A stretch of 64,000 bases of DNA from Halovivax cerinus (GTDB lineage Archaea; Halobacteriota; Halobacteria; Halobacteriales; Natrialbaceae). The stretch is from NCBI RefSeq assembly GCF_024498195.1, contig NZ_CP101824.1:3658001-3722000 (forward strand). Direction: 5' to 3'. Each line of letters starts with the position of its first letter. Position 1 is the first letter of the stretch. Under the pieces are notes generated by a model. That model made no database searches. It was not told the origin of the DNA and saw nothing but the letters and a program-made list of their open reading frames with translations. A program made the translations under genes and the position numbers. Shown piece by piece: positions 55,090 through 63,577 of the stretch.

Positions 55090-55824
55090 ATGCAAGCAGT
55101 CGTACTCGCAGCCGGGAAGGGTATCCGGCTCGAGCCGCTCACCGAGGACACCCCCAAGGCGCTCGTGGAAGTCGACGGAACCCCGCTCGTCGAAGACGTC
55201 TTCGACAACCTGATCGAGATCGGCGCGACTGAACTCATCGTCGTCGTCGGACACCTGAAAGAACAGATCATCGAACGCTACGACGATGAGTACCGTGGCG
55301 TCCCAATCACCTACGCCCACCAGCGCGAACAGGCCGGGCTCGCCCACGCGATCTTGCAGGCCGAACCGCACATCGACGACGACTTCATGTTGATGCTCGG
55401 CGACAACATCTTCCGCGGTAATCTCGGCGACGTCGTCAATCGCCAGCAGGAAGACCGTGCCGACGCAGCCTTCCTCGTCGAGGAAGTGCCCTGGGAGGAA
55501 GCCTCCCGATACGGCGTGCTCGATACGAACGAGTACGGCGAAGTCGTCGAGGTCATGGAGAAGCCCGACGACCCGCCGTCGAACCTCGTGATGACCGGCT
55601 TCTACACGTTCACGCCAGCGATCTTCCACGCCTGCCACCTCGTTCAGCCCTCCGACCGCGGCGAGTTCGAACTTCCGGACGCGATCGACCTCCTCATACA
55701 ATCCGGCCGCACTATCGACGCCATACGGATGGACGGCTGGCGCGTCGACGTCGGCTACCCCGAGGATCGCGACCGCGCCGAGGAGCTCGTCCAGGAGGCT
55801 CAGGCGCCGGAAGTGACGGAGTGA
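55090..55824 (+). CDS. aglF: Glucose-1-phosphate uridylyl/thymidylyltransferase AglF
   Basis: The 244-residue single-domain nucleotidyltransferase starts MQAVVLAAGKGIRLEPLTED. It has LMLGDNIFRGNLGDVVN near residue 105 and MTGFYTFTPAIFHACHL near 175, closely following Haloferax AglF, which makes UDP-glucose for UDP-glucuronate. It has no beta-helix domain. ATG at 55090 is chosen; a GTG two codons earlier is possible. It lies 87 bases after glmM and near aglM, forming a precursor cluster. Confidence 0.92.
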   Translation: MQAVVLAAGKGIRLEPLTEDTPKALVEVDGTPLVEDVFDNLIEIGATELIVVVGHLKEQIIERYDDEYRGVPITYAHQREQAGLAHAILQAEPHIDDDFMLMLGDNIFRGNLGDVVNRQQEDRADAAFLVEEVPWEEASRYGVLDTNEYGEVVEVMEKPDDPPSNLVMTGFYTFTPAIFHACHLVQPSDRGEFELPDAIDLLIQSGRTIDAIRMDGWRVDVGYPEDRDRAEELVQEAQAPEVTE

Positions 55825-55833
55825 GGACGGCAA

Positions 55834-56067
55834 TCACTGCGACCGATCACGACCAGCCTCCGCGACCCGTCGGCGGTGTTCGACGTCGATGTCGGATTCT
55901 CGTGCGGACTCGAGCTGTGAATCAATCAGCTTGCTTCGCTGCTCACCCCAAACGTCTGGATCGTGCGTTTCGATGTACTCGACCCAGCGTTTGATGGCGG
56001 TGAGGCGCTGCTGTCGATTCCGCTTGCGTTTTTCCTCTGGCGATTCACGTTCTCTCGCGTCGTCCAT
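55834..56067 (-). CDS. Small charged protein near aglM, unknown function
   Basis: The 77-residue highly charged protein starts MDDARERESPEEKRKRNRQ and contains IKRWVEYIETHDPDVWGEQR and SQLESARESDIDVEHRRR. I recall similar small proteins next to haloarchaeal UDP-glucose dehydrogenase genes, but no function is known. The frame is open to 56130 but would then run close to the aglM start region. It is convergent with aglF (9 bases apart) and divergent from aglM. A nucleic-acid- or protein-binding role is possible from its charge. Confidence 0.75.
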   Translation of the reverse strand: MDDARERESPEEKRKRNRQQRLTAIKRWVEYIETHDPDVWGEQRSKLIDSQLESARESDIDVEHRRRVAEAGRDRSQ

Positions 56068-56147
56068 ACTCGTCAGTCCCTTTCCATCTCCAAATTTCTT
56101 CGCCCAAACCCACAACTCACTAAGCCCCACGCGACATCCCCACGCGT

Positions 56148-57554
56148 ATGCACGTCTCCATCGTCGGCAGCGGCTACGTCGGGACGACCGTCGCGGCCTG
56201 TCTCGCCGATATGGGTCACGAGGTCGTCAACGTCGATATCGACGAAGACATCGTCGACGCGATCAACGCCGGCGAGTCGCCGATCCACGAGCCCGGACTG
56301 GCGCCCTTGATCGACGAGCACGCCGGCGGTCGTCTGCGTGCGACGACGGACTACGACGAGATCGTCGACACCGACCTCACGATGCTCTGCCTACCGACAC
56401 CCCAACACGAGGACGGCAGTCTCGACCTCGGACCAATGCGCGCGGCGAGTGAGTCCCTCGGCGAGGCCCTGGCCGACGCCGGTGAAGGGGCAACCGGGCC
56501 ACTCGACGATGCGGGGTCCGACTCCCATCTCGTCGTCGTCAAGAGCACGGTCCTCCCCGGGACCACCGAGGACGTCGTCGGGCCGATCGTCGCCGAGGCT
56601 GTCGGGCTGACGGTCGGCGAAGACCTCGACCTCGCGATGAATCCGGAGTTCCTCCGGATGGGGACCGCCGTCTCGGACTTCCAGGAACCCGACAAGGTCG
56701 TCGTCGGCGCGACGAGCGAAGACGCGGCCGCGACCCTCCGTGACCTCTACGCCCCGATCCTCGAACGGGATGGGACCGACTCCGTCGAAACGGACGTCCG
56801 CTCGGCCGAGCTCATCAAGTACGCGAACAACGCCTTCCTCGCGTCGAAGGTGTCGCTGGTCAACGAACTCGGGAATATCGCGAAGGCCTACGGCGCGGAC
56901 GCCTACGAGGTGCTCGACGCGGTCGGGCTCGACGACCGCATTTCGGAGCGGTTCATGCGCTCCGGGCTCGGCTGGGGCGGCTCGTGCTTCCCGAAGGACA
57001 TCAACGCGCTACGAGCCGGAGCCCGCGACCAGGGCTACGAGCCGGGCCTGCTCGATGCGGTCGTCTCCGTCAACGACGGCCAGCCCGACCGCCTCGTCTC
57101 GCTGCTCGCCGACCACGTCGCCCTCGGCGGCGCGCGGATCGCCGTCCTCGGGCTCTCGTTCAAGCCCCACACCGACGACGTCCGCGAGTCACGGTCGCTC
57201 CCGGTGATCGACCGACTTCGCGAGCGCGGCGCCGACGTGGTCGCCCACGACCCGGTCGCGATCGAGAACGTCCGAGAGTACTACGGGGAGCGAGACGGCG
57301 ATTTCGAGGCAGCCGATCGTCCCGTATCCAGCCACGGTCCCGAGTCCAGCGACGGTCCCGAGTACGGGTCGCTGGCGTTCGCCAACTCGCTCACGGATGC
57401 TCTCGACGGCGTCGACGGCGCGGTCCTCGCAACCGACTGGCCCGAGTACGACGAGCTCCCGGTCGAGGCTATGGACCAGCGAATTCTCGTCGACGGTCGC
57501 CGGATCGATACCGATCGAGATCGCCTGGACGCCTACGAAGGATTGACGTGGTGA
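56148..57554 (+). CDS. aglM: UDP-glucose 6-dehydrogenase AglM
   Basis: The 468-residue enzyme oxidises UDP-glucose to UDP-glucuronate with NAD, supplying hexuronic acids of the N-glycan. The Rossmann motif is VSIVGSGYVGTTVAACLADM (residues 3-22), the catalytic cysteine lies in GWGGSCFPKDINAL near residue 280, and SFKPHTDDVRESRS starts the C-terminal UDP-binding domain. A short imperfect tandem (PVSSHGPESSDGPEYGS) lies in a variable loop near residue 390. It starts at ATG 56148 with the small charged gene divergent. Confidence 0.95.
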   Translation: MHVSIVGSGYVGTTVAACLADMGHEVVNVDIDEDIVDAINAGESPIHEPGLAPLIDEHAGGRLRATTDYDEIVDTDLTMLCLPTPQHEDGSLDLGPMRAASESLGEALADAGEGATGPLDDAGSDSHLVVVKSTVLPGTTEDVVGPIVAEAVGLTVGEDLDLAMNPEFLRMGTAVSDFQEPDKVVVGATSEDAAATLRDLYAPILERDGTDSVETDVRSAELIKYANNAFLASKVSLVNELGNIAKAYGADAYEVLDAVGLDDRISERFMRSGLGWGGSCFPKDINALRAGARDQGYEPGLLDAVVSVNDGQPDRLVSLLADHVALGGARIAVLGLSFKPHTDDVRESRSLPVIDRLRERGADVVAHDPVAIENVREYYGERDGDFEAADRPVSSHGPESSDGPEYGSLAFANSLTDALDGVDGAVLATDWPEYDELPVEAMDQRILVDGRRIDTDRDRLDAYEGLTW

Positions 57555-57579
57555 CCGGGTGAACACCGGTGCATCAGTC

Positions 57580-58008
57580 ATGCGCGTCCCCCTCTTCGGC
57601 GAGTCCATCGAGATCGACGACGGCCTGGTCGACGCCTCGCCGGCGGAGATCCGCGCCCAGGTCGCGGCGTACGAGCGTGGAGACAGGACGCGTTTCGACC
57701 TGATGGTCAGGTACCCCGACGGCTTCCTCGGCGAGGTGATGCGGGCGATGGCCGAGATTCCGCCCGGAGAGACGCGGACGTACGGAGACCTGGCGGCCAC
57801 GCTCGACACGGCGCCCGTCGCCGTCGGCCAGGCCTGCGGCCGGAATCCCGTCCCGCTGCTCGTTCCGTGTCATCGCGTCGTCGGCTCAGACGGCGGCCTG
57901 GGCGGGTACTCGGCATCAGGTGGCGTGGAAACGAAGCGACGCCTGCTGGATCACGAAGCTCGGGTCGAAACGGGGTCGCGGCAGAGTCGGCTGCCGCTCG
58001 ACGAGTAA
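57580..58008 (+). CDS. ogt: Methylated-DNA-protein cysteine methyltransferase
   Basis: The 142-residue protein has the MGMT active-site motif VPCHRVV (acceptor Cys near residue 92) within NPVPLLVPCHRVVGSDG. The preceding helix-turn-helix PGETRTYGDLAATLDTAP and the trailing GGYSASGGVETKRRLLDHE are also present. It repairs O6-alkylguanine by suicide transfer. The N-terminal domain is short, as in many archaeal forms. ATG at 57580 is preferred to a GTG at 57559. It lies 25 bases after aglM and may be transcribed with it. Confidence 0.93.
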   Translation: MRVPLFGESIEIDDGLVDASPAEIRAQVAAYERGDRTRFDLMVRYPDGFLGEVMRAMAEIPPGETRTYGDLAATLDTAPVAVGQACGRNPVPLLVPCHRVVGSDGGLGGYSASGGVETKRRLLDHEARVETGSRQSRLPLDE

Positions 58009-58062
58009 GCGCCAGACGGAGTCCGCATTTCCGACAGCCGGCGGTTCCGACGGGGCGACGGC

Positions 58063-59115
58063 CTACCCCTCCCGGGGCTCGGGGTCGACGAAGAGCGTGA
58101 ATTCGTACCAGCGATTCCGATACTCGGCGAGGGCGTTCCGAAACACGACCAGCCGGTCGTACGAGTCGTACGGTTCGAGGGAGTCGGCGATCCCGAGGTG
58201 AGCGAGGACCGTGCCGAGGCCGTCCGACAGCGGCGGTTCCTCCTCGTGTGCCAGTCCCTCGTCGGTGCTGATAGCCGATTCGAGAACCTCCGTGGCCTCC
58301 TCGGAGAGATCGACGTCCGAGAAGTGCGCGTCGGGAAACGTCTCCTCGGCGTACTCCCGGTATCCATCACGTGATTTCGCGACGCGTTCGGCGGAGAAGG
58401 TCCGCTCCGGACGCGTGACCGGAACGTGGTGGGCTACGGCGCGGACGTACTCGCCGTCGCGGTCCAGGTAGTCGAACGGGGGTTGGGGCACGAGATCGCT
58501 GTCGTCGGGATCGAGTTCGTCGTGAAAGACGACGGATCGGCTGATCCGCGGCGGTTCGTACGTCACCTCCCGCTCGCCCTCCGGAGGAATCTGCGCACTG
58601 GCGGCCTCCACGATCCGCTGGTCCGTTGGAGAGAGCCCGGTATCCGACGGCGTGACGACCGTCGCGTCGGTCGGCGGGTCCCCATCGGTCCAGTCGAAGC
58701 CGAACACCCACCGCTCGCGTTCGACGTGATCGCTCGATTCGACGTGGACGCGGTAGTAGGCACCGTCGTGTTCGAAACAGGTCCGCGCGTCCCGTTCCGT
58801 CGGTCCCCAGTCCGTTCGATAGGAGAGGGCCCACCCGCGGGTGTCGAGGCTGCCGGTGTCGACGAGTTCCTCGATCGCGTTCTGTGTGTAGGTATCGGAC
58901 AACGCGACGCTGTACGAGGCGTCGACGTCGAGCGGGTCGATCAGATAGGGACGGTACGTCGGCCCGAGCGCCACGTCGTCGATTCCGTACGACGTGAGCC
59001 GAAAGGCGTCTCGCTCCGTTTCGTTGATGTCGATATCGATGCACCCGGCGGCGACCGTTCCCGCAGTCGTCGCAGCGACGGAGAGGTATTTTCTTCGATC
59101 TACCTGTTGGTCCAT
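58063..59115 (-). CDS. Tat lipoprotein, tandem paralogue A, unknown function
   Basis: The 350-residue protein starts with a Tat/lipobox signal, VDRRKYLSVAATTAGTVAAG then Cys25. The mature part is acidic and shares blocks with the next gene: YRPYLIDPLDVDASYSVALS, FEHDGAYYRVHVES, VFHDELDPDDSDLVPQPPFD and NALAEYRNRWYEF. No enzyme motif is recognised. It is probably an anchored surface protein. The two copies and a remnant of a third indicate local duplication. Confidence 0.85.
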   Translation of the reverse strand: MDQQVDRRKYLSVAATTAGTVAAGCIDIDINETERDAFRLTSYGIDDVALGPTYRPYLIDPLDVDASYSVALSDTYTQNAIEELVDTGSLDTRGWALSYRTDWGPTERDARTCFEHDGAYYRVHVESSDHVERERWVFGFDWTDGDPPTDATVVTPSDTGLSPTDQRIVEAASAQIPPEGEREVTYEPPRISRSVVFHDELDPDDSDLVPQPPFDYLDRDGEYVRAVAHHVPVTRPERTFSAERVAKSRDGYREYAEETFPDAHFSDVDLSEEATEVLESAISTDEGLAHEEEPPLSDGLGTVLAHLGIADSLEPYDSYDRLVVFRNALAEYRNRWYEFTLFVDPEPREG

Positions 59116-59218
59116 ATATCTCGTGAGTTCGTATATTATAAGTGTCTTCTAGATCATCGCTCTCCGGTTCGGTCCCGTCGAGTGCAAATCGGTCCACTGT
59201 CTTCGTTACCCTGTATAA

Positions 59219-59290
59219 ATCGCGAGTCAGAACTCGTTCCACCGATCGCGGAACTCGGCGAGTGCGTTCCGATACCACATCATTCACTCG
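59219..59290 (-). pseudogene. Remnant of a third lipoprotein paralogue (C-terminal end)
   Basis: The minus strand reads MMWYRNALAEFRDRWNEF then a stop. It matches the last conserved segment of both neighbours (FRNALAEYRNRWYEF and FRDALAEFRDEWYEF). Only about 20 codons remain, so a third copy was deleted between the two intact genes. Confidence 0.8.
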
Positions 59291-59301
59291 GGAACGAACC
59301 G

Positions 59302-60345
59302 CTAGTGTTCGTGATCCTCCGGATACAGAATGAGTTCGAACTCGTACCACTCGTCCCGGAACTCGGCGAGAGCGTCTCTGAACCATATCACTTCGTCGTA
59401 TGAATTGAGCGGTTCGAGATGCTCAGTGATGGAGAGGGGTTCGAGAACTTCTTCGAGCGCGTCTGAGAGTGGCGGTTCTTCCTCGTAGGAGTACAGCGAT
59501 CCTTCGAGCGTCGTCGCCGATTCGAGGATCTCGATGGCCTCCTCGGAGAGATCGACGTCCGAAAACCGTGCATCGGGGAACGTCTCTTTGGCGTACTCGC
59601 GATAGCCCTCGTAGGAATCGGCCACTCGTTCGACGGTGAACGTCTGTTCCGGATGCTCGATCGGCCCACGTTCGGTCACCGCGCGGAAGTACTCGTCGTC
59701 GGTTTCGAGGTAATCGAACGGCGGATCGGGAACGAGATCGCTCTCACCCGGGTCGAGTTCATCGTGAAAGATGACTGCATGGCTGAATCGGGGGCGCTCG
59801 TAACTCACGTCTCGGTCGTCTTTCTCAGGGATGAGTTCCCGGGCAGCTTCGACGATCCGCTGGTCGTCCCCCGCTAGTGAGTTATCCCCCAGTGTAATGA
59901 TCGTCGAATCATCGGCAGGGTTCGTGTCGTTCCAGTCGAAGCGAAACACCCACCGTTCCCTCTCGACTTCCTCTCGCGATTCGACCCAGACCCGGTAGTA
60001 AGCGCCGTCGTGTTCGAGACAGGTTCGACGGTCACGTTTGCCTGTCCCCCAATCCGTTCGAAAAGATAGTTCCCAGGCTCGGGTGTCGACGGCACCCGTT
60101 TCGACGAGTTGGTCGACTTTGTCCTGCTTGTACGCATCGGAGAGTTCGATACTGTACTTCGATTCGATCTCGAGTGGGTCGACCAGATACGGTCGATATC
60201 CCGACCCGCGAATCGGATCGTCGACGTGCCTTGTTTTCAGTCGGTACTTGTTCTCGCTACCAGGTCCGATACTTACGCAGCCTGTTGTTACTACGGCAAA
60301 TGATGTAAAAACCGCCGAGAGGTATTGTCTTCTGGAGGAGCCCAT
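59302..60345 (-). CDS. Tat lipoprotein, tandem paralogue B, unknown function
   Basis: The 347-residue protein starts MGSSRRQYLSAVFTSFAVV followed by TTGC: a twin-arginine signal with lipobox Cys23. It is collinear with the protein at 58063, for example YRPYLVDPLEIESKYSIELS, LEHDGAYYRVWVES and IFHDELDPGESDLVPDPPFD, and ends YPEDHEH. GC is lower than in paralogue A, suggesting either divergence or separate acquisition. No functional motif is recognised. The AT-rich upstream stretch (60346-60434) probably contains its promoter. Confidence 0.85.
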   Translation of the reverse strand: MGSSRRQYLSAVFTSFAVVTTGCVSIGPGSENKYRLKTRHVDDPIRGSGYRPYLVDPLEIESKYSIELSDAYKQDKVDQLVETGAVDTRAWELSFRTDWGTGKRDRRTCLEHDGAYYRVWVESREEVERERWVFRFDWNDTNPADDSTIITLGDNSLAGDDQRIVEAARELIPEKDDRDVSYERPRFSHAVIFHDELDPGESDLVPDPPFDYLETDDEYFRAVTERGPIEHPEQTFTVERVADSYEGYREYAKETFPDARFSDVDLSEEAIEILESATTLEGSLYSYEEEPPLSDALEEVLEPLSITEHLEPLNSYDEVIWFRDALAEFRDEWYEFELILYPEDHEH

Positions 60346-60434
60346 ATACAGATTATGCTTTTAGTTGGATATAAGCTTGGTTATACAGAATATAAAATAT
60401 AGGATATTTTTGTATATCTATATATTAGAATTGG

Positions 60435-61868
60435 TTACAACTCTCCATAACCATGGTCGACGAGAAGTTGCCGGTTGTACTTCCCACAAAGTTCTAAGCA
60501 TGGTTTTATATCACCATCCAACATATCCTTTGTATCGTCATCCCAACTGTCTGGAGTGTCATCTCCTGGCGTCTCATAATCCATTATCTGGTGAAAGATG
60601 TCGTCAGCGTACCCGGAACTCTCGTCTGCCACACTCTTTATCGCGAATTGAGGAGTGATAATTGGGGCGCCATCGTCACCCCTGAAGGCGTCCGCGAATT
60701 CCGCCTCATAGTTGTTCTGCACATATTTCTCAACGCCTTTATGCAACCAGTGTTTGGGATCGATAGAGTGGTCAAAATCAACCAAAAATCGACTAGGATC
60801 CCAATTCCACTCGAAATCGATATCGATGCCGATCTGCTCGTATCCCATTCCGGTGTGGAGTGGGTTGGCGACATCGTGTAGATAATGGGACGCCCAAGCG
60901 GTGTACACTCGCCCGTGTGGGGCCATGCCCCGGTCGTAAAATTCCTTGAATGCTACCGGTGCCCCTCCGATATCTTTAATTCCGATGTCCTGTAGGTGGG
61001 GGACCGAAATGGAAGACACATCCGGATCGTAGTATTGCATATAATTGCTCATATATACATCGAGGACCGCAGACCACATATCAATGAGTTTATCTTCCAG
61101 CCAGCCAACCCCAGGCATGGCACTCGGATAATACACCATATCGAGTGCTGCGTCGGCTTTCTCTAAGAACCCGTTCGCCCAATCGTCGAAGAGATCGGGC
61201 TCGCCCGCCCAATCGGAAAAGTACGTCGACGAGCCGACGTCTGCTTTGGCGTCTTCGAGTAACTTGACGTGGTGATTAATCCTCCACTGCGGAGAGCTTC
61301 CCTCATCCGCATCGCCTGACGAGGGACCGGCGAAGACGCTCAATGTGGTCCGAAACGCGTCCTGATCGAGATCGCTCTGTTTCGCGGGAATTCCTCCCTC
61401 TGAAGGGGATGGACGAGTCTGGTTCTCGCTCGCTCCGGTGAGCAGCGGTTCGCCACTTCGGCGTTCGTTGGTCAAATTGGCCCGCGCTTCTTCGCCGAGC
61501 TGGAAACGCTTCTCCTCGTCCGTGACGACGGTTTCGACTGGGTACCGCGCGCGGAGGTTCTCGACGTACCGTCGCGCGGACTCGAACTCCCGTCCCTTGA
61601 TCGAGGATACACCGAAGTGGCGGTCGATCGCGGCGTCGGACAGCGTGAGGATGTAGGGATGCGCGGTGATCTCGTACAGCGAATCGTCGTACTTGACGAT
61701 CGGTCGATCCGGTCTGTCGAGGTCCATCCGTTCCGGCGTCGCGGTCGAATCAGATCGAGCGCTCACCTGACTGCTACTCAGACTCACACCAAGCGCCCCT
61801 GCGGAGAGGTATTTCAGCGTCGTTCGCCGGCCGATCGCCGATCTAGTTCCGGGGTGGTCGCCCGTCAT
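60435..61868 (-). CDS. Tat-exported protein with zinc-phospholipase-C-like signature
   Basis: The 477-residue protein has a Tat signal (GRRTTLKYLSAGALGVSLS, residues 13-31) with no lipobox, so it is likely secreted. Residues about 320-345 read YTAWASHYLHDVANPLHTG, matching the W..HYL.D...P.H zinc-binding signature of phospholipase C/S1-P1-type hydrolases. QWRINHHVKLLEDA near residue 195 resembles the N-terminal zinc-ligand helix. The approximately 130-residue N-terminal part after the signal is unlike phospholipase C and may be a propeptide or adaptor. The 3' half is AT-rich. The substrate (phospholipid, nucleotide or other phosphoester) is not determined. Confidence 0.75.
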   Translation of the reverse strand: MTGDHPGTRSAIGRRTTLKYLSAGALGVSLSSSQVSARSDSTATPERMDLDRPDRPIVKYDDSLYEITAHPYILTLSDAAIDRHFGVSSIKGREFESARRYVENLRARYPVETVVTDEEKRFQLGEEARANLTNERRSGEPLLTGASENQTRPSPSEGGIPAKQSDLDQDAFRTTLSVFAGPSSGDADEGSSPQWRINHHVKLLEDAKADVGSSTYFSDWAGEPDLFDDWANGFLEKADAALDMVYYPSAMPGVGWLEDKLIDMWSAVLDVYMSNYMQYYDPDVSSISVPHLQDIGIKDIGGAPVAFKEFYDRGMAPHGRVYTAWASHYLHDVANPLHTGMGYEQIGIDIDFEWNWDPSRFLVDFDHSIDPKHWLHKGVEKYVQNNYEAEFADAFRGDDGAPIITPQFAIKSVADESSGYADDIFHQIMDYETPGDDTPDSWDDDTKDMLDGDIKPCLELCGKYNRQLLVDHGYGEL

Positions 61869-62232
61869 TGTAACTCGACGTTCGTGGAGGAATAATATAG
61901 CTATTACTAATTTCTAGTGCTTAAATAACGGTTTAGATCCTGAGACGAAGGCCGGCACTCACGGAGAATTATGTGTACTAATAGCGCGGTAAATTGTGGC
62001 AAGGAAAGGACGAATTCAATCCAGTTTTATTATCATTTCCGATAGTTTCGGGACTATCCGACCACGTCGGTCACGAATCCAGCAACCCCGGCCCAACGGG
62101 CCTGGACCCATCGTCACCGACCCCAACGACTCCCGACCCAGTCCCCGATCACACCTGCGCCGATCGCATCGTCACCGACCACACTCGCCCGAAACCCCAT
62201 CGCTAAGTGTCGCGGCCGCGGAGGCGACGCCA
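61869..62232. other. Intergenic region upstream of aroC
   Basis: This 364-base region has an AT-rich left part (61890-62040, promoter side of the exported hydrolase) and a repetitive C-rich right part (ACCGACC-type motifs at 62060-62200). The aroC frame is open through it, but no conserved N-terminus is encoded. No gene is supported. Confidence 0.45.
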
Positions 62233-63387
62233 ATGAACGGCAATCGCTTCGGCCGGCTCTTCCAGGTGACGACCTACGGGGAGAGTCACGGGCCGTCGAT
62301 GGGCTGTACCGTCTCGGGCTGTCCCGCCGGCCTCGAACTCTCGGAAGACGACATCCAGCGCGAACTCGACCGGCGAAAGCCGGGCCAATCGCAGATCACG
62401 ACGAGTCGCGGGGAGCCGGACGCGGTCTCCATCGAGTCGGGGATCCAGGACGGCTACACGACGGGGACGCCGATCGGGCTCACGATCGAGAACAAGGACG
62501 CCCGCTCGGGCAAGTACGAGCCGTTCATCACGGCGCCGCGGCCCTCCCACGGGGACTTCACCTACTCCGCGAAGTTCGGCACGCGCAACTGGGGCGGCGG
62601 CGGGCGTTCGTCGGCCCGCGAGACGGTCAACTGGGTCGCCGCGGGCGCCATCGCGAAGACGCTCCTTTCGCGCGAGGGCATCGAGATCGCGGCCCACGTC
62701 TGCCAGATCGGCGACGTCGAGGCGTCCGAGGTCTCGTTCGACGAGATCCGCGAGCGCGTCGACGAGACCGACGTCCGCTGTGCGGATCTCGACGCCGCCG
62801 AGCGGATGCAAGAGCTGGTCGAGGAGTACCAGCGCGAGGGCGACTCGATCGGCGGCGGCATCTACTTCGAGGCCCGTGGTGTTCCGGTGGGGCTCGGTGC
62901 GCCTCGATTCGACTCGCTGTCGGCCCGCCTCGGGCAGGCGATGATGGCCGTCCCGGCGGCGACGGCATTCGAGTTCGGTCTCGGTCGCGAAGCCAGGGAG
63001 TACGCGGGGACGGAGCGCAACGATGAGTGGGAATTCAGTGAAGACGGGGCGCCCGCTCCCACCGAGAACGACCACGGCGGGATCCAGGGGGGCATCTCCT
63101 CGGGCGAGCCGATCTACGGCGAGGTGACGCTCCACGCGCCGACGTCGATTCCCGCCGAACAGCAGACGGTCGATTGGGAGACGGGCGAGGTGATCGAGGA
63201 TGCCCAGGTGATCGGCCGTCACGATCCTGTCTTGCCGCCACGGGGCGTCCCGGTCGTCGAAGCGATGCTCGCGCTCACACTGGCGGACTTCATGCTCCTC
63301 TCTGGACGCATCACGCCCGACCGTGTCGACGGTCGGCCCGGAGAGTACGACACCGACTACCATCCGGAAAATCCGCGAAACGAGTAG
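62233..63387 (+). CDS. aroC: Chorismate synthase
   Basis: The 384-residue FMN-dependent enzyme makes chorismate from EPSP, the last shikimate step. It starts NGNRFGRLFQVTTYGESHGP, followed by the signature GCPAGLELSEDDIQRELDRR. RPSHGDFTYSAKFGTRNWGG lies near residue 105 and GGISSGEPIYGEVTLHAPTS near 285. The ATG at 62233 starts the canonical motif; the open frame upstream is a compositional artefact. It is convergent with the histidine kinase gene. No other aromatic gene is in the window. Confidence 0.96.
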   Translation: MNGNRFGRLFQVTTYGESHGPSMGCTVSGCPAGLELSEDDIQRELDRRKPGQSQITTSRGEPDAVSIESGIQDGYTTGTPIGLTIENKDARSGKYEPFITAPRPSHGDFTYSAKFGTRNWGGGGRSSARETVNWVAAGAIAKTLLSREGIEIAAHVCQIGDVEASEVSFDEIRERVDETDVRCADLDAAERMQELVEEYQREGDSIGGGIYFEARGVPVGLGAPRFDSLSARLGQAMMAVPAATAFEFGLGREAREYAGTERNDEWEFSEDGAPAPTENDHGGIQGGISSGEPIYGEVTLHAPTSIPAEQQTVDWETGEVIEDAQVIGRHDPVLPPRGVPVVEAMLALTLADFMLLSGRITPDRVDGRPGEYDTDYHPENPRNE

Positions 63388-63577
63388 TCAGCGTCGGCCG
63401 ATGGGTCGTAGACGGGCATCAAACGAGCGACCCTGAAACGTCCAACGGGGACTCACAGGGGTCGATTCGGCTACGATCTGACGGAGAAACCGATTCGGTT
63501 ACGATCCGACGGGACGGACGGTGTGAACCTCGCTGCCTACCGACTCGACCGCCAGCCTGCCCTGCGGAGCGGGGTTG

